Shown piece by piece: positions 37,032-46,750 of a DNA stretch of 64,000 nt. Position numbers and translations under genes: made by a program. This stretch comes from Campylobacter lari (lineage in GTDB: Bacteria > Campylobacterota > Campylobacteria > Campylobacterales > Campylobacteraceae), in NCBI RefSeq assembly GCF_004357905.1, contig NZ_SMTT01000004.1, positions 1 to 64,000 on the forward strand, read 5' to 3'. The stretch's first letter is position 1, and every line of letters starts with the position of its first letter. The notes under the pieces are model-generated. The model was given only the letters and a program-made list of their open reading frames with translations. It was not told where the DNA came from and searched no databases.

Positions 37032-37768
37032 CTTATTATGTGATTTTATTCTTTGTTGCTGCTTTTGCAGGTTGTGTTGATGCGATTGTAGGTGGTGGTG
37101 GGCTTATTACCATACCTGCTTTATTTGCTTGTGGTATTCCTCCTCATTTAGCCCTAGCTACTAATAAACTTCAAAGCACCTTTGGATCGCTCACTGCGGT
37201 TTTAGCTTATAGAAAATCTATGCATATAGAAAAGATAGCCTTGGGAATTTTATTTACTGCTATTGGAGCTGCCATTGGAACTTATGCAGTCTTACTAATA
37301 GATCAAAATGCTGTTAAAATCATTGTATTAATTTGCCTTGTTTTAATCTTTTTTTACACTATTTTCAAGCCTGATTTAGGCCATGTACATAATAAAGCTA
37401 AAATGAGCACTACAAGCTTTCAAATCATCTTTGGCTTGCTACTTGGTTTTTATGATGGTTTTTTAGGACCCGGCACTGGATCTTTTTGGATTTTTGCTTG
37501 CGTGATATTTCTTGGTTTTAGCATGAAAAATGCAAGCATTAATACCAAAATCTTAAATTTTACTAGCAATATAGTAGCTTTAGGGGTATTTTTATACTCT
37601 TATGAGGTGCTTTGGAAAGTTGGTATTTTAATGGGTATAGGCCAAATTTTAGGTGCTTTTATAGGATCAAAACTAGTCTTAAAAACGCAAGGAACTTTTA
37701 TCAAAAAACTCTTTTTGATTATGGTTGCTTTAACTATAGCTAAGGTTGCTTATGATTATCTTGCTTAA
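37016..37768 (+). CDS. TSUP (TauE/SafE) family transporter
   Basis: 250 residues with seven to eight membrane segments. The glycine-rich VDAIVGGGGLITIPAL (about 22-37) and the repeat GFYDGFLGPGTGSFW near 142 are hallmarks of TSUP anion exporters for sulfite, sulfonates or other small anions. The substrate is unknown. It is convergent with ctsF, and their stop codons overlap in a TTAA at 37765-37768. Confidence 0.85.
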   Translation: MELELTYYVILFFVAAFAGCVDAIVGGGGLITIPALFACGIPPHLALATNKLQSTFGSLTAVLAYRKSMHIEKIALGILFTAIGAAIGTYAVLLIDQNAVKIIVLICLVLIFFYTIFKPDLGHVHNKAKMSTTSFQIIFGLLLGFYDGFLGPGTGSFWIFACVIFLGFSMKNASINTKILNFTSNIVALGVFLYSYEVLWKVGILMGIGQILGAFIGSKLVLKTQGTFIKKLFLIMVALTIAKVAYDYLA

Positions 37769-38925
37769 ATTTCTTGACTAATTTGCCACATAGGTAAAAA
37801 TACACCCAAGGCTAAAACTAAAATCAAACTCGCCATAAAAATTGTCATCAAAGGCTCCAAAACACTCAAAAGCTTTTGAGTATAATTTTCTTTTTTATAC
37901 TCATAAAACAAAGCAAGCTCATAAGTACTTTCATCTAATTTAGAACTTTTTAAAGCTAAATTTAACATTCTTATCACAAAAGGCTCAAAAAGCTTTGTGT
38001 TAGAAAAAGCTTGAGCTAAATCAAGTCCTGATTCAAATGAAGTCTTTATAATAAACATTTTGTTTTTAAAGAATTGATTTTCTATACCTTCACAAGCAAG
38101 TTCAAAAGCTCTTTTTATATCCACCCCTGCTTTTAATAAATATGAAAAAATTAAGAAAAAACAAAATTTATCTTGATAAAATATTATTTTTCCAAAAATG
38201 GGAAAATAAAAAAGAATTCTATGAAAAAACAAAGACTTCCTAAAAAAATAAGTAAGTATTATAAAAAATCCTATATTTAATAAAATAATCATATAAAAAT
38301 GACTAAAAAAATCAGCTATAATAAAAAGAATTTGAGTGATTTTTGGCAAATCCAATTCAAGTTGTAAAAATAAAGTTTTAAATTCAGGCAAAACTAAAGT
38401 TATAAGAATAAAAAAAGCAAAAATAATACACATAAAAACGAAAAGTGGATAAGCTATAGCCTTTTTTAACTGCTTAAAACTATGAAGATTTTTTTCTTTT
38501 AAACTAATAATAATATCAAGAGCCCTATGTAAATCTTCTCTGCCATCACAAATTTTTAAAATAGCACATTCTCTAGAATTTAAAATATCTTTAAAGGCTT
38601 CATTATAAGAACTTCCATTATTGAGTTTATTATAAATTGTATTAAAAATTTTAATATTTTGTTTTTCATAGCTTGATTTTAAAAATTCTAAAATTGCTTC
38701 CTGTAAGCTTAATCCTGCCTTTAAGATCATATTTAAATCCTTAAGAATGAAAATAAGCTCTTCTTCTTTGATTTTATGTTTTATCGGTTTGAAATATTCT
38801 TCAACACTAATAATATTTACAAATGACTTTAACGCAAAATTTCTAGCTTCATATAAATTTCTAGCCCTTATTATATATTGTTTTTGCTCTTTATTTAATA
38901 CATAAAAAATAACAAATTTTTTCAA
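37765..38925 (-). CDS. ctsF: CtsF, type II secretion inner-membrane platform protein (DNA uptake)
   Basis: 386 residues with two GspF-type domains and three membrane helices, near residues 165-190, 205-230 and 360-380. Typical segments are DLNMILKAGLSLQEAILEF and YLLKAGVDIKRAFELACEG. It anchors the assembly ATPase to the membrane and supports the pseudopilus in natural transformation. It overlaps ctsE by 4 bp. In C. jejuni NCTC 11168 I recall this locus as damaged; here it is intact. Confidence 0.88.
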   Translation of the reverse strand: MKKFVIFYVLNKEQKQYIIRARNLYEARNFALKSFVNIISVEEYFKPIKHKIKEEELIFILKDLNMILKAGLSLQEAILEFLKSSYEKQNIKIFNTIYNKLNNGSSYNEAFKDILNSRECAILKICDGREDLHRALDIIISLKEKNLHSFKQLKKAIAYPLFVFMCIIFAFFILITLVLPEFKTLFLQLELDLPKITQILFIIADFFSHFYMIILLNIGFFIILTYFFRKSLFFHRILFYFPIFGKIIFYQDKFCFFLIFSYLLKAGVDIKRAFELACEGIENQFFKNKMFIIKTSFESGLDLAQAFSNTKLFEPFVIRMLNLALKSSKLDESTYELALFYEYKKENYTQKLLSVLEPLMTIFMASLILVLALGVFLPMWQISQEI

Positions 38926-40439
38926 AAACTAATCTTTCTTAACTCATCTATACTTGTTAAGCCAAGTTTTGCCTTTTCTAAAGCATCCATACCTAAAGTC
39001 AAAAAACCTTTTTTTAAAGCGTATGTTAAAATATTTTCATAATTTGCATTATTTTCTATCATATTTTTTAAATTATGATCTAAAAATAAAAATTCAGCTA
39101 CCATCAAACGCCCTTTATATCCACTATACATACACTCAACACAACCTTTTGCTTTGTAAAATTTTCCTTCAAAAACTTGATTTTGAAAGTAAAATTTTTC
39201 CTTGTTAGGTTCTTTACATTCACATAGTTTTCTTACTAATCGTTGAGCTATAATTAAATTAAGAGAATGAGCTATTAAGTATTCTCTTGCACCCATATGC
39301 TTCATTCTAAAAATAGCTTCTATAGCGCCATTAGTGTGTAGGGTGCTTAAAACTAAATGTCCGCTTAAAGAAGCTTTTAAAACTATATCCAAACTATCCT
39401 CATCTCTAATTTCACCTATCATAATCACATCAGGATCGTGTCTTAAAACTGCTCTTAAAGCTTTGTGAAAATCAAATCCGGCTTTAGAATTTAAAAGAAT
39501 TTGTTGAGCATATTTAAGTTTATATTCTATAGGATCTTCTAAGGTGATGATTTTTTTACTTTGTTCAATTTCATTTAAAATAGCATGCATAAAAGTACTT
39601 TTACCACTCCCTGTTGGCCCACAAAACAAAATCAGACCATAAGGTGCATTCGTGTGTATTTTCAGCTGAATTAAATTTTCTTCTTTGATAAAAAGTTTAT
39701 TAAGTTTTAAAACATATCCATCTTGTTTTAAAATTCTAAGCACTATGCTTTGTCCAAATAATAAAGGCATAATTGAAACTCTAAAATCATATTTTTGTTC
39801 TAAAATGATTTTAGAAAAACTCCCATCTTGAGCTTGTCTTTGTTCAGCTACATTAAGCAAAGCAATAATTTTTACATGCATCAATAAGGCTTGGTATGAT
39901 TTTGCATCAAAACTATGTATATATTTTAACTCCCCATCTATTCTAAATCTTATATATACTTCATTTTCTAAAGGCTCTAAATGGATATCACTTGCTCTTA
40001 AAAAACAAGCATAAGTTAAAATTAAATTCAAAAACTGCTCTAATAAAAATTCATCTTTATTTTCATCACTTTTCAAACTAAGCTCTAATCTATTAAGATG
40101 ATTTTGAAATTTAATTAAAAATTTAACCCTTTCTAGCAAAAATTCAAATTGCGTAAAAACACAAAGAAAAATCTTGATAGTTTTAAAACGATATAAATTT
40201 TGTATTTTTTCCAAAACATTCTCTTCCAATGGTTTAAAGGAAGCTATATGGATATTTTCATCATCTTCATAAAAACAAAAAATATTATGTTGTTCTATTA
40301 AAGAAAAAGGCAAAATGTGAAGATATTTTTCAAAATCAAAAGTTTGATTTAAATTTAAAAATTCCATTTTGTATTGAGAAGCAATTTCTTTTAAAGAATA
40401 CTCGCTTAAGTTTTTTAATTTTTGATGTGTATCACTCAA
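38922..40439 (-). CDS. ctsE: CtsE, GspE/PilB-type assembly ATPase (DNA uptake)
   Basis: 505 residues. Walker A GPTGSGKSTF lies near 275, the Asp box and Walker B DPDVIMIGEIRDEDS near 335, and a metal-binding Cys pair set (CECK near 415, CVEC near 440) is present as in GspE. It powers pseudopilus assembly for uptake of DNA. It overlaps the upstream small gene by 8 bp and ctsF by 4 bp, so the operon is tightly coupled. Confidence 0.92.
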   Translation of the reverse strand: MSDTHQKLKNLSEYSLKEIASQYKMEFLNLNQTFDFEKYLHILPFSLIEQHNIFCFYEDDENIHIASFKPLEENVLEKIQNLYRFKTIKIFLCVFTQFEFLLERVKFLIKFQNHLNRLELSLKSDENKDEFLLEQFLNLILTYACFLRASDIHLEPLENEVYIRFRIDGELKYIHSFDAKSYQALLMHVKIIALLNVAEQRQAQDGSFSKIILEQKYDFRVSIMPLLFGQSIVLRILKQDGYVLKLNKLFIKEENLIQLKIHTNAPYGLILFCGPTGSGKSTFMHAILNEIEQSKKIITLEDPIEYKLKYAQQILLNSKAGFDFHKALRAVLRHDPDVIMIGEIRDEDSLDIVLKASLSGHLVLSTLHTNGAIEAIFRMKHMGAREYLIAHSLNLIIAQRLVRKLCECKEPNKEKFYFQNQVFEGKFYKAKGCVECMYSGYKGRLMVAEFLFLDHNLKNMIENNANYENILTYALKKGFLTLGMDALEKAKLGLTSIDELRKISF

Positions 40440-40761
40440 AATAAATCTCCAAAAGCTTTTCGTATTCTTTTTTAGCTATTAAAGCATCTTCATATCTTCC
40501 GAGTTTTATTTTAGCATTAATAAAAACAAGCCAAGCTTCTTTTTGCAATAAATCAAAATCATTAGCCTCTATAGCCCAAAAGACTGCTTGTTTGTATTCT
40601 TTATTTTGATAAAAATATTTTGCTAAATTTAAAGCATTTTCATAGTTTGGTTGATTAATGAATTTTTCATAAAATATGTTTTGATCGAAACTATTGTTTT
40701 GAATTTCTATAGCATTTAAAAAAGAAAAACATATTAAGATTTTAAAACATATCATCTTCAT
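40432..40761 (-). CDS. Small exported TPR-like protein of the cts operon
   Basis: 109 residues with a hydrophobic signal or anchor (MKMICFKILICFSFLNA) and two TPR-like helix pairs: YENALNLAKYFYQNKEYKQA and INAKIKLGRYEDALIAKKEY. It overlaps ctsD by 20 bp and ctsE by 8 bp. In the C. jejuni operon I recall ctsP and ctsX here, both larger; this product is too small for either, so I leave it unnamed. A pilotin-like or assembly role is possible. Confidence 0.6.
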   Translation of the reverse strand: MKMICFKILICFSFLNAIEIQNNSFDQNIFYEKFINQPNYENALNLAKYFYQNKEYKQAVFWAIEANDFDLLQKEAWLVFINAKIKLGRYEDALIAKKEYEKLLEIYFE

Positions 40762-42133
40762 GCTGAAAACCTAGGTCTTTTAAACTTAAAATTTTATTAT
40801 TAGTTTTTACTAAACTTGGTTTGATAATAAAAACTATTTCGCTAATATCTTCATAATTTTGTTTTCCTTGAAATAAAGCTCCAAAAAGTGGAATTTTAGA
40901 TAAAATGCTTATTTCATTATGATTATTAATGGTATTTTTACTAATCAATCCGCCTAAAATTAAAGTTTGTCCATCATCAACCTCAACTACAGTAGAAAGC
41001 TTTTTTTGTATAGTATCTGGCGCTATATTTCTTGGTTTGCTTTGTCTATGATTATCAAAACTATATTTAAAATCACTCAAGCTTGGATTAATCCTAAGCA
41101 TAATTTTATGATCATCTGAAATCTCAGGCAATATATTAAGTAAAATTCCTACAAAAATAGAATAATTATTATATATTTCACTAACTATTGTACCATTTTC
41201 TGTTCCTTTAGAACTTTCTTTTACTTGATAATTTATTGTATCGCCTATAGAAATAATAGCTTGCTGATTGTTTAAAGCCATAAGTTTTGGGTTAGAAAGT
41301 ATAGTTGTTTTACCATTTTCTTGTAATAAATTTAAAATAGCTTTAGTTTCAATATTTGCTTTTAAGTTAATATTTCTAACACCATCTTTATTAATTATAA
41401 AATCATTATCATCACCATTAAGTTTAAAAGCAAGTTCTTGCCAATTAATTCCACTTGAATGATTTTTGTTTAAATGCACAGCAACAATACTTACATCAAT
41501 TAAAACTTGTTTTTTAAGTCTTTTATTTAAGTCATCTAAATATTTTCCAACTCTTGCAAGTTCATATGGAGTTGCATTTAAAGTAATAATTCCTGCATTA
41601 GTATTGACAATAGGTTTAGTTGTATTTTCATCCAACAAAGCTTGAATTTCTTCTGAAATTTTCTCCCAAAAATCAAATTTATCAGTACTAATAACTAAAT
41701 TATCTACTTCCTTATAATTATCATAATCTCCTTGTTTTGGTCTAGAATCCACTGAAGCTTTAGTAATACTTTGTCCTTCTCTAATAGAACTTATATAATG
41801 CACTTTAAAAGTTTCAACTTGTTTTCCATAAATTTTTAAAGCATTTTTATCGTATTCATAAGCAAGATTGTTTTCCACCAATAAAAGCTTAAAAATCTCT
41901 CTTAAAGACATTTTCTTTATATGTAAATAATTTTGAGCATGCATTAATTTTTCTTGAGCAAAAATATCTTTGATAATAATACTAAAATCACACTCTCTTC
42001 CGAGTTCATTTAAAATTTCAAGCAAAGAAGTTTTGTTTTCTACTCTTATATTAAAAAAATGCTGATTACACTGCATGGCAAATACATTTGTAAAAAACAA
42101 AAAATTAATACATAAAAATACTATTTTTTTCAT
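40742..42133 (-). CDS. ctsD: CtsD, secretin for DNA uptake
   Basis: 463 residues with a signal peptide. An N-terminal secretin N domain (about 25-110), a second near 165-210, and the secretin core with VDDGQTLILGGLISKN near 395 and KIPLFGALFQGKQ near 420. Secretins form the outer-membrane gate; here it would pass DNA or the pseudopilus. It overlaps ctsR by 29 bp. Confidence 0.9.
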   Translation of the reverse strand: MKKIVFLCINFLFFTNVFAMQCNQHFFNIRVENKTSLLEILNELGRECDFSIIIKDIFAQEKLMHAQNYLHIKKMSLREIFKLLLVENNLAYEYDKNALKIYGKQVETFKVHYISSIREGQSITKASVDSRPKQGDYDNYKEVDNLVISTDKFDFWEKISEEIQALLDENTTKPIVNTNAGIITLNATPYELARVGKYLDDLNKRLKKQVLIDVSIVAVHLNKNHSSGINWQELAFKLNGDDNDFIINKDGVRNINLKANIETKAILNLLQENGKTTILSNPKLMALNNQQAIISIGDTINYQVKESSKGTENGTIVSEIYNNYSIFVGILLNILPEISDDHKIMLRINPSLSDFKYSFDNHRQSKPRNIAPDTIQKKLSTVVEVDDGQTLILGGLISKNTINNHNEISILSKIPLFGALFQGKQNYEDISEIVFIIKPSLVKTNNKILSLKDLGFQHEDDMF

Positions 42134-42428
42134 ACAAATTTACAACCATTATTTTTTCTTCCTTTTTTAATACAACTTGAGAATTTCTAATTTCAACTAT
42201 TTTAAAACCATCAATATAATCGTTTAAAGCATACCACTTATCATTAATCTTAATCTTATTTGAAACAATAGCTTGCAAAGAAAAATTAGATTTTATATTT
42301 GTAGTCTTTTTAAAAAAAGGATCTTGAATTGAAATTAAATTATCAACATAACAATTTTGATTTAAAAATGGATAATTAACACCAAAAGCATTAATTACCC
42401 ATAAAACAAGAAAAAAAATTCGAAACAA
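42105..42428 (-). CDS. ctsR: CtsR-like small exported protein
   Basis: 107 residues with a Sec signal (MFRIFFLVLWVINAFG) and a small beta-rich domain (KIKINDKWYALNDYIDGFKI) resembling the PulC/GspC-type or PilP-type periplasmic domain that connects platform and secretin. Name by position before ctsD. It starts 2 bases before the end of the pyruvate oxidoreductase gene region, so it may depend on read-through from it. Confidence 0.65.
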   Translation of the reverse strand: MFRIFFLVLWVINAFGVNYPFLNQNCYVDNLISIQDPFFKKTTNIKSNFSLQAIVSNKIKINDKWYALNDYIDGFKIVEIRNSQVVLKKEEKIMVVNLYEKNSIFMY

Positions 42429-42430
42429 AA

Positions 42431-45400
42431 TTAATTTTCATTGCTAAAATCAGCACTTGCTAAACGCTTAAGCTGTCTGTAACGACGTTGTGCCTCTGCT
42501 TTATTTTTTTCAAATAATTCTTTTGCTTGCTCAGGATTTGATTTTTTCAAAGAATTATAACGAACTTCATTCATTAAAAAGCTTTCATATAAATCCCAAT
42601 CAGGTTCTTTTGAAGAAATTGTTAAAGGATTTTTACCTTCAGCTTCTAAACGCGGATCATAAATATAAGTTGGCCAATATCCACATTTTGTAGCTAACTC
42701 TGCTTGATTTCCTGAATTTCCAAGTCCACCTTTAATACCATGAGCTATACAAGGAGAATAAGCAATAATCAAAGAAGGTCCATCATAAGCTTCTGCCGCC
42801 ATTACAGCTTTTAACAATTGTGCATAATTTGCATTAGAATTTACTTGAGCCACAAAAATATAACCATAAGTCATAGCAATTTGACCAAGATCTTTTTTCT
42901 GTACTGGCTTACCTGCTGCAGCAAACTGTGCTACTGAACCTGTTCTTGAAGATTTTGAGCTCTGACCGCCTGTGTTAGAATACACTTCAGTATCAAGCAC
43001 TAAAATATTTACATTCTCACCGCTTGCCAAAACATGATCAAGTCCACCATAACCTATATCATAAGCCCAGCCATCACCACCAAAAATCCAATGTGATTTT
43101 TTACTTAAATAGCTTTTAAGTTCTAAAATATCATTAACTGCTTTGATTTGCTTATTTTCTTCTAACAATGGAACTAATTTATCTCTTAATTCCAAAGAAA
43201 CTTTAGAATCTTCTTTATTTGCAATCCACTCTTTATATAATGCAGAAAGTGCGTTAGGTACTTCTTGCATACTTTCATTCATTATGTGTTCTATTTTATG
43301 TCTTGTAGTTTCAGTTGCTATTTTCATACCAAGACCAAATTCAGCATTATCTTCAAATAAAGAATTGCCCCAAGCAGGTCCATGACCATTTTTATTGCTT
43401 TTTCTATATGGAGTTGAAGGAGCTGAGCCACCATAAATAGAACTACAACCCGTTGCATTAGCAACAATCATTCTTTCACCAAATAATCTAGTAATTAAAG
43501 TAATATAAGGAGTTTCTCCACACCCTGGACATGCTCCATGAAATTCAAATAAAGGTTGAGCAAATTGGATGCCTTTGGTATTTTCTCTATTTAAAATATT
43601 ATCTTTATAACTTACTTTTTTGAATAAATAATCTGCATTTTCTTGCTCACCATGATCAAGCTCTTCACCTAGTGGTACCATCACTAAAGATTTTTCTTTG
43701 GTAGGACACTCATGCACACAAAGCTCACAACCTGTACAATCAAGCGGCGAAACTTGAATTTTGAAATTTAATTTTTGTTCTTTCACGCCTTTTGCATTTA
43801 AGCTGTGCTCTTTTACACCTGCTGGAGCATTGTTTAATTCTTCTTCATCAATCAAGAAAGGTCTGATAACTGCATGAGGGCATACTGAAGCACATTGATT
43901 ACACTGAATACAATTAGTTTCTATCCATCTTGGCACCATAACACCAACGCCTCTTTTTTCATACTCAGTAGTACCATGCTCAAAACTACCATCTTCATAG
44001 CCCAAAAATGCCGAAACTGGTAAATCATCGCCCTTAGCTGCATTCATAGGTTTTGCGATTTTTTCAACAAACTCAGTACCTTTATAAGCTATAGTTTCTT
44101 CTTTTGCTTCATTAGCTAAATTTACCCAAGAAGGATCAATATCAACTTTTACAAGTCCATCTGCACCTACATCAATAGCTTTATAATTCATTTCAACTAT
44201 AGCATCACCTTTTTTACTATATGATTTATAAGCTAATTCTTTCATATATTTTTGCGCATCTTCAAAAGGAATGATATTAGCAAGTTTGAAAAATGCTGAT
44301 TGCATAATCGTGTTTGTTCTACTACCTAGTCCTATCTCTCTAGCAAGTTTTGTAGCATTAATGATATAAAAATTAATTTCCTTTTGCGCTAAAACTCTTT
44401 TTACTGCATTTGGAATTTTTTCAATAGTTTCTTGCGCACTCCAAATACTATTTAAAAGGAAAGTTCCTCCTTTTCTAATGCCTGCTAAAACATCATAAAT
44501 TTCTAAATACGCAGCCACTGAACATGCTACGAAATGTGGCGTAGAAACTAAATAAGTTGAAGTAATAGGTTTTTTAGAAAATCTTAAATGGCTTCTTGTA
44601 TAACCACCTGATTTTTTAGAATCATAAGCAAAATAAGCTTGCGCGTAAAAGTCTGTTTTATCTCCTATAATTTTAATAGAGTTTTTATTTGCACCTACAG
44701 TGCCATCGGCACCAAGTCCATAAAATAAACACTCTATAGTACTTTCATCACCCAAAGAAATTTTCTCTCCCACAGGCAATGAGGTAAAGGTTACATCATC
44801 ATTAATTCCTATGGTGAAACCATCTTTTGGATTTGCTTGATTTAGATTTTCAAAAACTGCTATCAACTGAGCAGGATCCACATCTTTTGAAGAAAGTCCA
44901 TATCTACCACCAACGATTAAAGGTGCTTTTTCTTTTCCATAATATGCACTTTTTAAATCCAAATAAAGTGGCTCGCCTAAACTTCCTGGCTCTTTAGTTC
45001 TATCTAAAACAGCAATTTTTTCAACACTTTGAGGCATTACATCAAATAAATATTTTAAACTAAATGGTCTATATAAATGAACTTTTAAAACCCCTACTTT
45101 TTCACCTTTGCTACTCAAATAATCTACAACTTCTTTTAAAGCTTCAGTCACTGAACCCATTGCTACAACAACACGCGTTGCATTTTTATCCCCATAATAT
45201 ACAAAAGGTCTGTATTCTCTTCCTGTAATTTTTGAAATTTCTTGCATATATTCATTAACAATATCAGGAACAGCTTCATAATATTTATTTGCCAACTCTC
45301 TTGTTTGAAAATAAATATCATCATTTTGAGCCGTACCTCTTGTTTTTGGATTTTCTGGATTTAGACAGGAATTTCTAAATTCCAATAAAGCCTTACGATC

Positions 45401-45985
45401 CAATAAGCGATCAAAATGTGCATAATCCATTACTTCAATTTTTTGGATTTCATGAGAGGTTCTAAAACCATCAAAAAAATGCATAAAAGGCACTCTACCT
45501 TTAATAGCTGCTAGGTGTGCAACACCTGCTAAATCCATACTTTCTTGCACAGAATGCGAACAAAGCATAGCAAAACCTGTTTGTCTTGCAGCATAAATAT
45601 CTTGATGATCTCCAAAAATAGATAGCGCTTGAGATGCTAAAGCTCTAGCTGCCACATGAATTACTCCAGGCAAAAGTTGACCTGCAATTTTATACATATT
45701 TGGTATTTTTAGCAAAAGTCCTTGAGAAGCGGTATAAGTCGTGGTTAAAGAACCTGCTTGTAAAGACCCATGAACTGTCCCTGCTGCACCTGCTTCACTT
45801 TGCATTTCTACAACTTTAACTGGCACTCCAAAAAGATTTTTTTTGCCTTGAGAAGCCCATATGTCAGTATAATCAGCCATAGGAGAGCTTGGAGTGATAG
45901 GATAAATTCCAGCAACCTCTGTAAATGCATAAGCAGCGTAAGCTGCTGCTTCATTACCATCCATCGTTTTCATTATTTTACTCAT
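42431..45985 (-). CDS. por: Pyruvate:flavodoxin (ferredoxin) oxidoreductase
   Basis: 1184 residues, a single-chain NifJ-type enzyme. Domain order: pyruvate-binding domain (YPITPSSPMADYTD near 28), gamma domain, two 4Fe-4S motifs CIQCNQCASVCP and CTGCELCVHECP near 690-760, and the thiamine-diphosphate domain with GACPGCGETPY and GDGWAYDIGYGGLDHV. It oxidises pyruvate to acetyl-CoA and reduces flavodoxin. It is oxygen-sensitive and essential in Campylobacter, which lacks pyruvate dehydrogenase. A TTGACT at 46019-46024 with AT-rich spacing is a plausible -35 on this strand. Confidence 0.96.
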   Translation of the reverse strand: MSKIMKTMDGNEAAAYAAYAFTEVAGIYPITPSSPMADYTDIWASQGKKNLFGVPVKVVEMQSEAGAAGTVHGSLQAGSLTTTYTASQGLLLKIPNMYKIAGQLLPGVIHVAARALASQALSIFGDHQDIYAARQTGFAMLCSHSVQESMDLAGVAHLAAIKGRVPFMHFFDGFRTSHEIQKIEVMDYAHFDRLLDRKALLEFRNSCLNPENPKTRGTAQNDDIYFQTRELANKYYEAVPDIVNEYMQEISKITGREYRPFVYYGDKNATRVVVAMGSVTEALKEVVDYLSSKGEKVGVLKVHLYRPFSLKYLFDVMPQSVEKIAVLDRTKEPGSLGEPLYLDLKSAYYGKEKAPLIVGGRYGLSSKDVDPAQLIAVFENLNQANPKDGFTIGINDDVTFTSLPVGEKISLGDESTIECLFYGLGADGTVGANKNSIKIIGDKTDFYAQAYFAYDSKKSGGYTRSHLRFSKKPITSTYLVSTPHFVACSVAAYLEIYDVLAGIRKGGTFLLNSIWSAQETIEKIPNAVKRVLAQKEINFYIINATKLAREIGLGSRTNTIMQSAFFKLANIIPFEDAQKYMKELAYKSYSKKGDAIVEMNYKAIDVGADGLVKVDIDPSWVNLANEAKEETIAYKGTEFVEKIAKPMNAAKGDDLPVSAFLGYEDGSFEHGTTEYEKRGVGVMVPRWIETNCIQCNQCASVCPHAVIRPFLIDEEELNNAPAGVKEHSLNAKGVKEQKLNFKIQVSPLDCTGCELCVHECPTKEKSLVMVPLGEELDHGEQENADYLFKKVSYKDNILNRENTKGIQFAQPLFEFHGACPGCGETPYITLITRLFGERMIVANATGCSSIYGGSAPSTPYRKSNKNGHGPAWGNSLFEDNAEFGLGMKIATETTRHKIEHIMNESMQEVPNALSALYKEWIANKEDSKVSLELRDKLVPLLEENKQIKAVNDILELKSYLSKKSHWIFGGDGWAYDIGYGGLDHVLASGENVNILVLDTEVYSNTGGQSSKSSRTGSVAQFAAAGKPVQKKDLGQIAMTYGYIFVAQVNSNANYAQLLKAVMAAEAYDGPSLIIAYSPCIAHGIKGGLGNSGNQAELATKCGYWPTYIYDPRLEAEGKNPLTISSKEPDWDLYESFLMNEVRYNSLKKSNPEQAKELFEKNKAEAQRRYRQLKRLASADFSNEN

Positions 45986-46102
45986 TTAATCTATCCTTAT
46001 AATTAAATAATTACTTAAAGTCAATAACTACTTTATCTTTAATTATCTTAAACAATAATAAAAATTTTTTATTATTTATAGGTATAGAGTTTAAATGGGA
46101 AA

Positions 46103-46747
46103 TTATCGGATATTTCTTATATATTTTATGGCTTCATAGGTATTTTTAAAAAGCGGAATTTCAAATTTAGCTAAACTTTCTTTACTTTCATAACCACTAC
46201 TTACAGCCACAGGAATAATATTGGCATTTTGAGCAGCTTTTATATCTAAATGAGTATCACCTACCATAAAAGCATTTTCTTTGTTTTTAGAAAGTTTCTT
46301 CAAAGCTAATAAAATAGGCTCAGCATCTGGCTTTGGACAAGTTACATCGTCTCTACCTATAATAACTTTAAAATGCTCTCCTATACCTAAATGATCAAGT
46401 AAAGGTTTAGAAAATTTAGAACTTTTAGTCGTAACAACAGCTAAATCAGCAAATAAACTAGCCTCATATACACTTTCTTTTGCCAAAGGAAGTAAAGAAG
46501 TTTGTTCTATATAGATTTTTTGATATACTTTTCTATAAGCATTAACATATTCACTTGTTTTCTCTTTTGCCACACCAAGCTTTTCAAAAGCTACATCCAA
46601 AGGAAAACCTATCAAAGCCTTAATAGCTTCATGATCTCTTAAAGGCTCATTAAAAGCTTTAAAAGCAGCATCAAATCCATCTAAAATGGCACTTGTAGAA
46701 TCTATCAAAGTGCCATCTAAATCAAATAAAATTGTCTTTTTTAGCAA
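46103..46747 (-). CDS. gph: HAD-family phosphatase (phosphoglycolate phosphatase-like)
   Basis: 214 residues. HAD motif I FDLDGTLIDST (about 8-18), motif II VVTTKSSK near 105 and motif IV GDTHLDIKAA near 162 are present, with an alpha-helical cap between residues 18 and 85. It probably dephosphorylates 2-phosphoglycolate, but the substrate is not certain in this family. It lies 3 bases after cadF on the same strand. Confidence 0.85.
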   Translation of the reverse strand: MLKKTILFDLDGTLIDSTSAILDGFDAAFKAFNEPLRDHEAIKALIGFPLDVAFEKLGVAKEKTSEYVNAYRKVYQKIYIEQTSLLPLAKESVYEASLFADLAVVTTKSSKFSKPLLDHLGIGEHFKVIIGRDDVTCPKPDAEPILLALKKLSKNKENAFMVGDTHLDIKAAQNANIIPVAVSSGYESKESLAKFEIPLFKNTYEAIKYIRNIR

Positions 46748-46750
46748 AGT

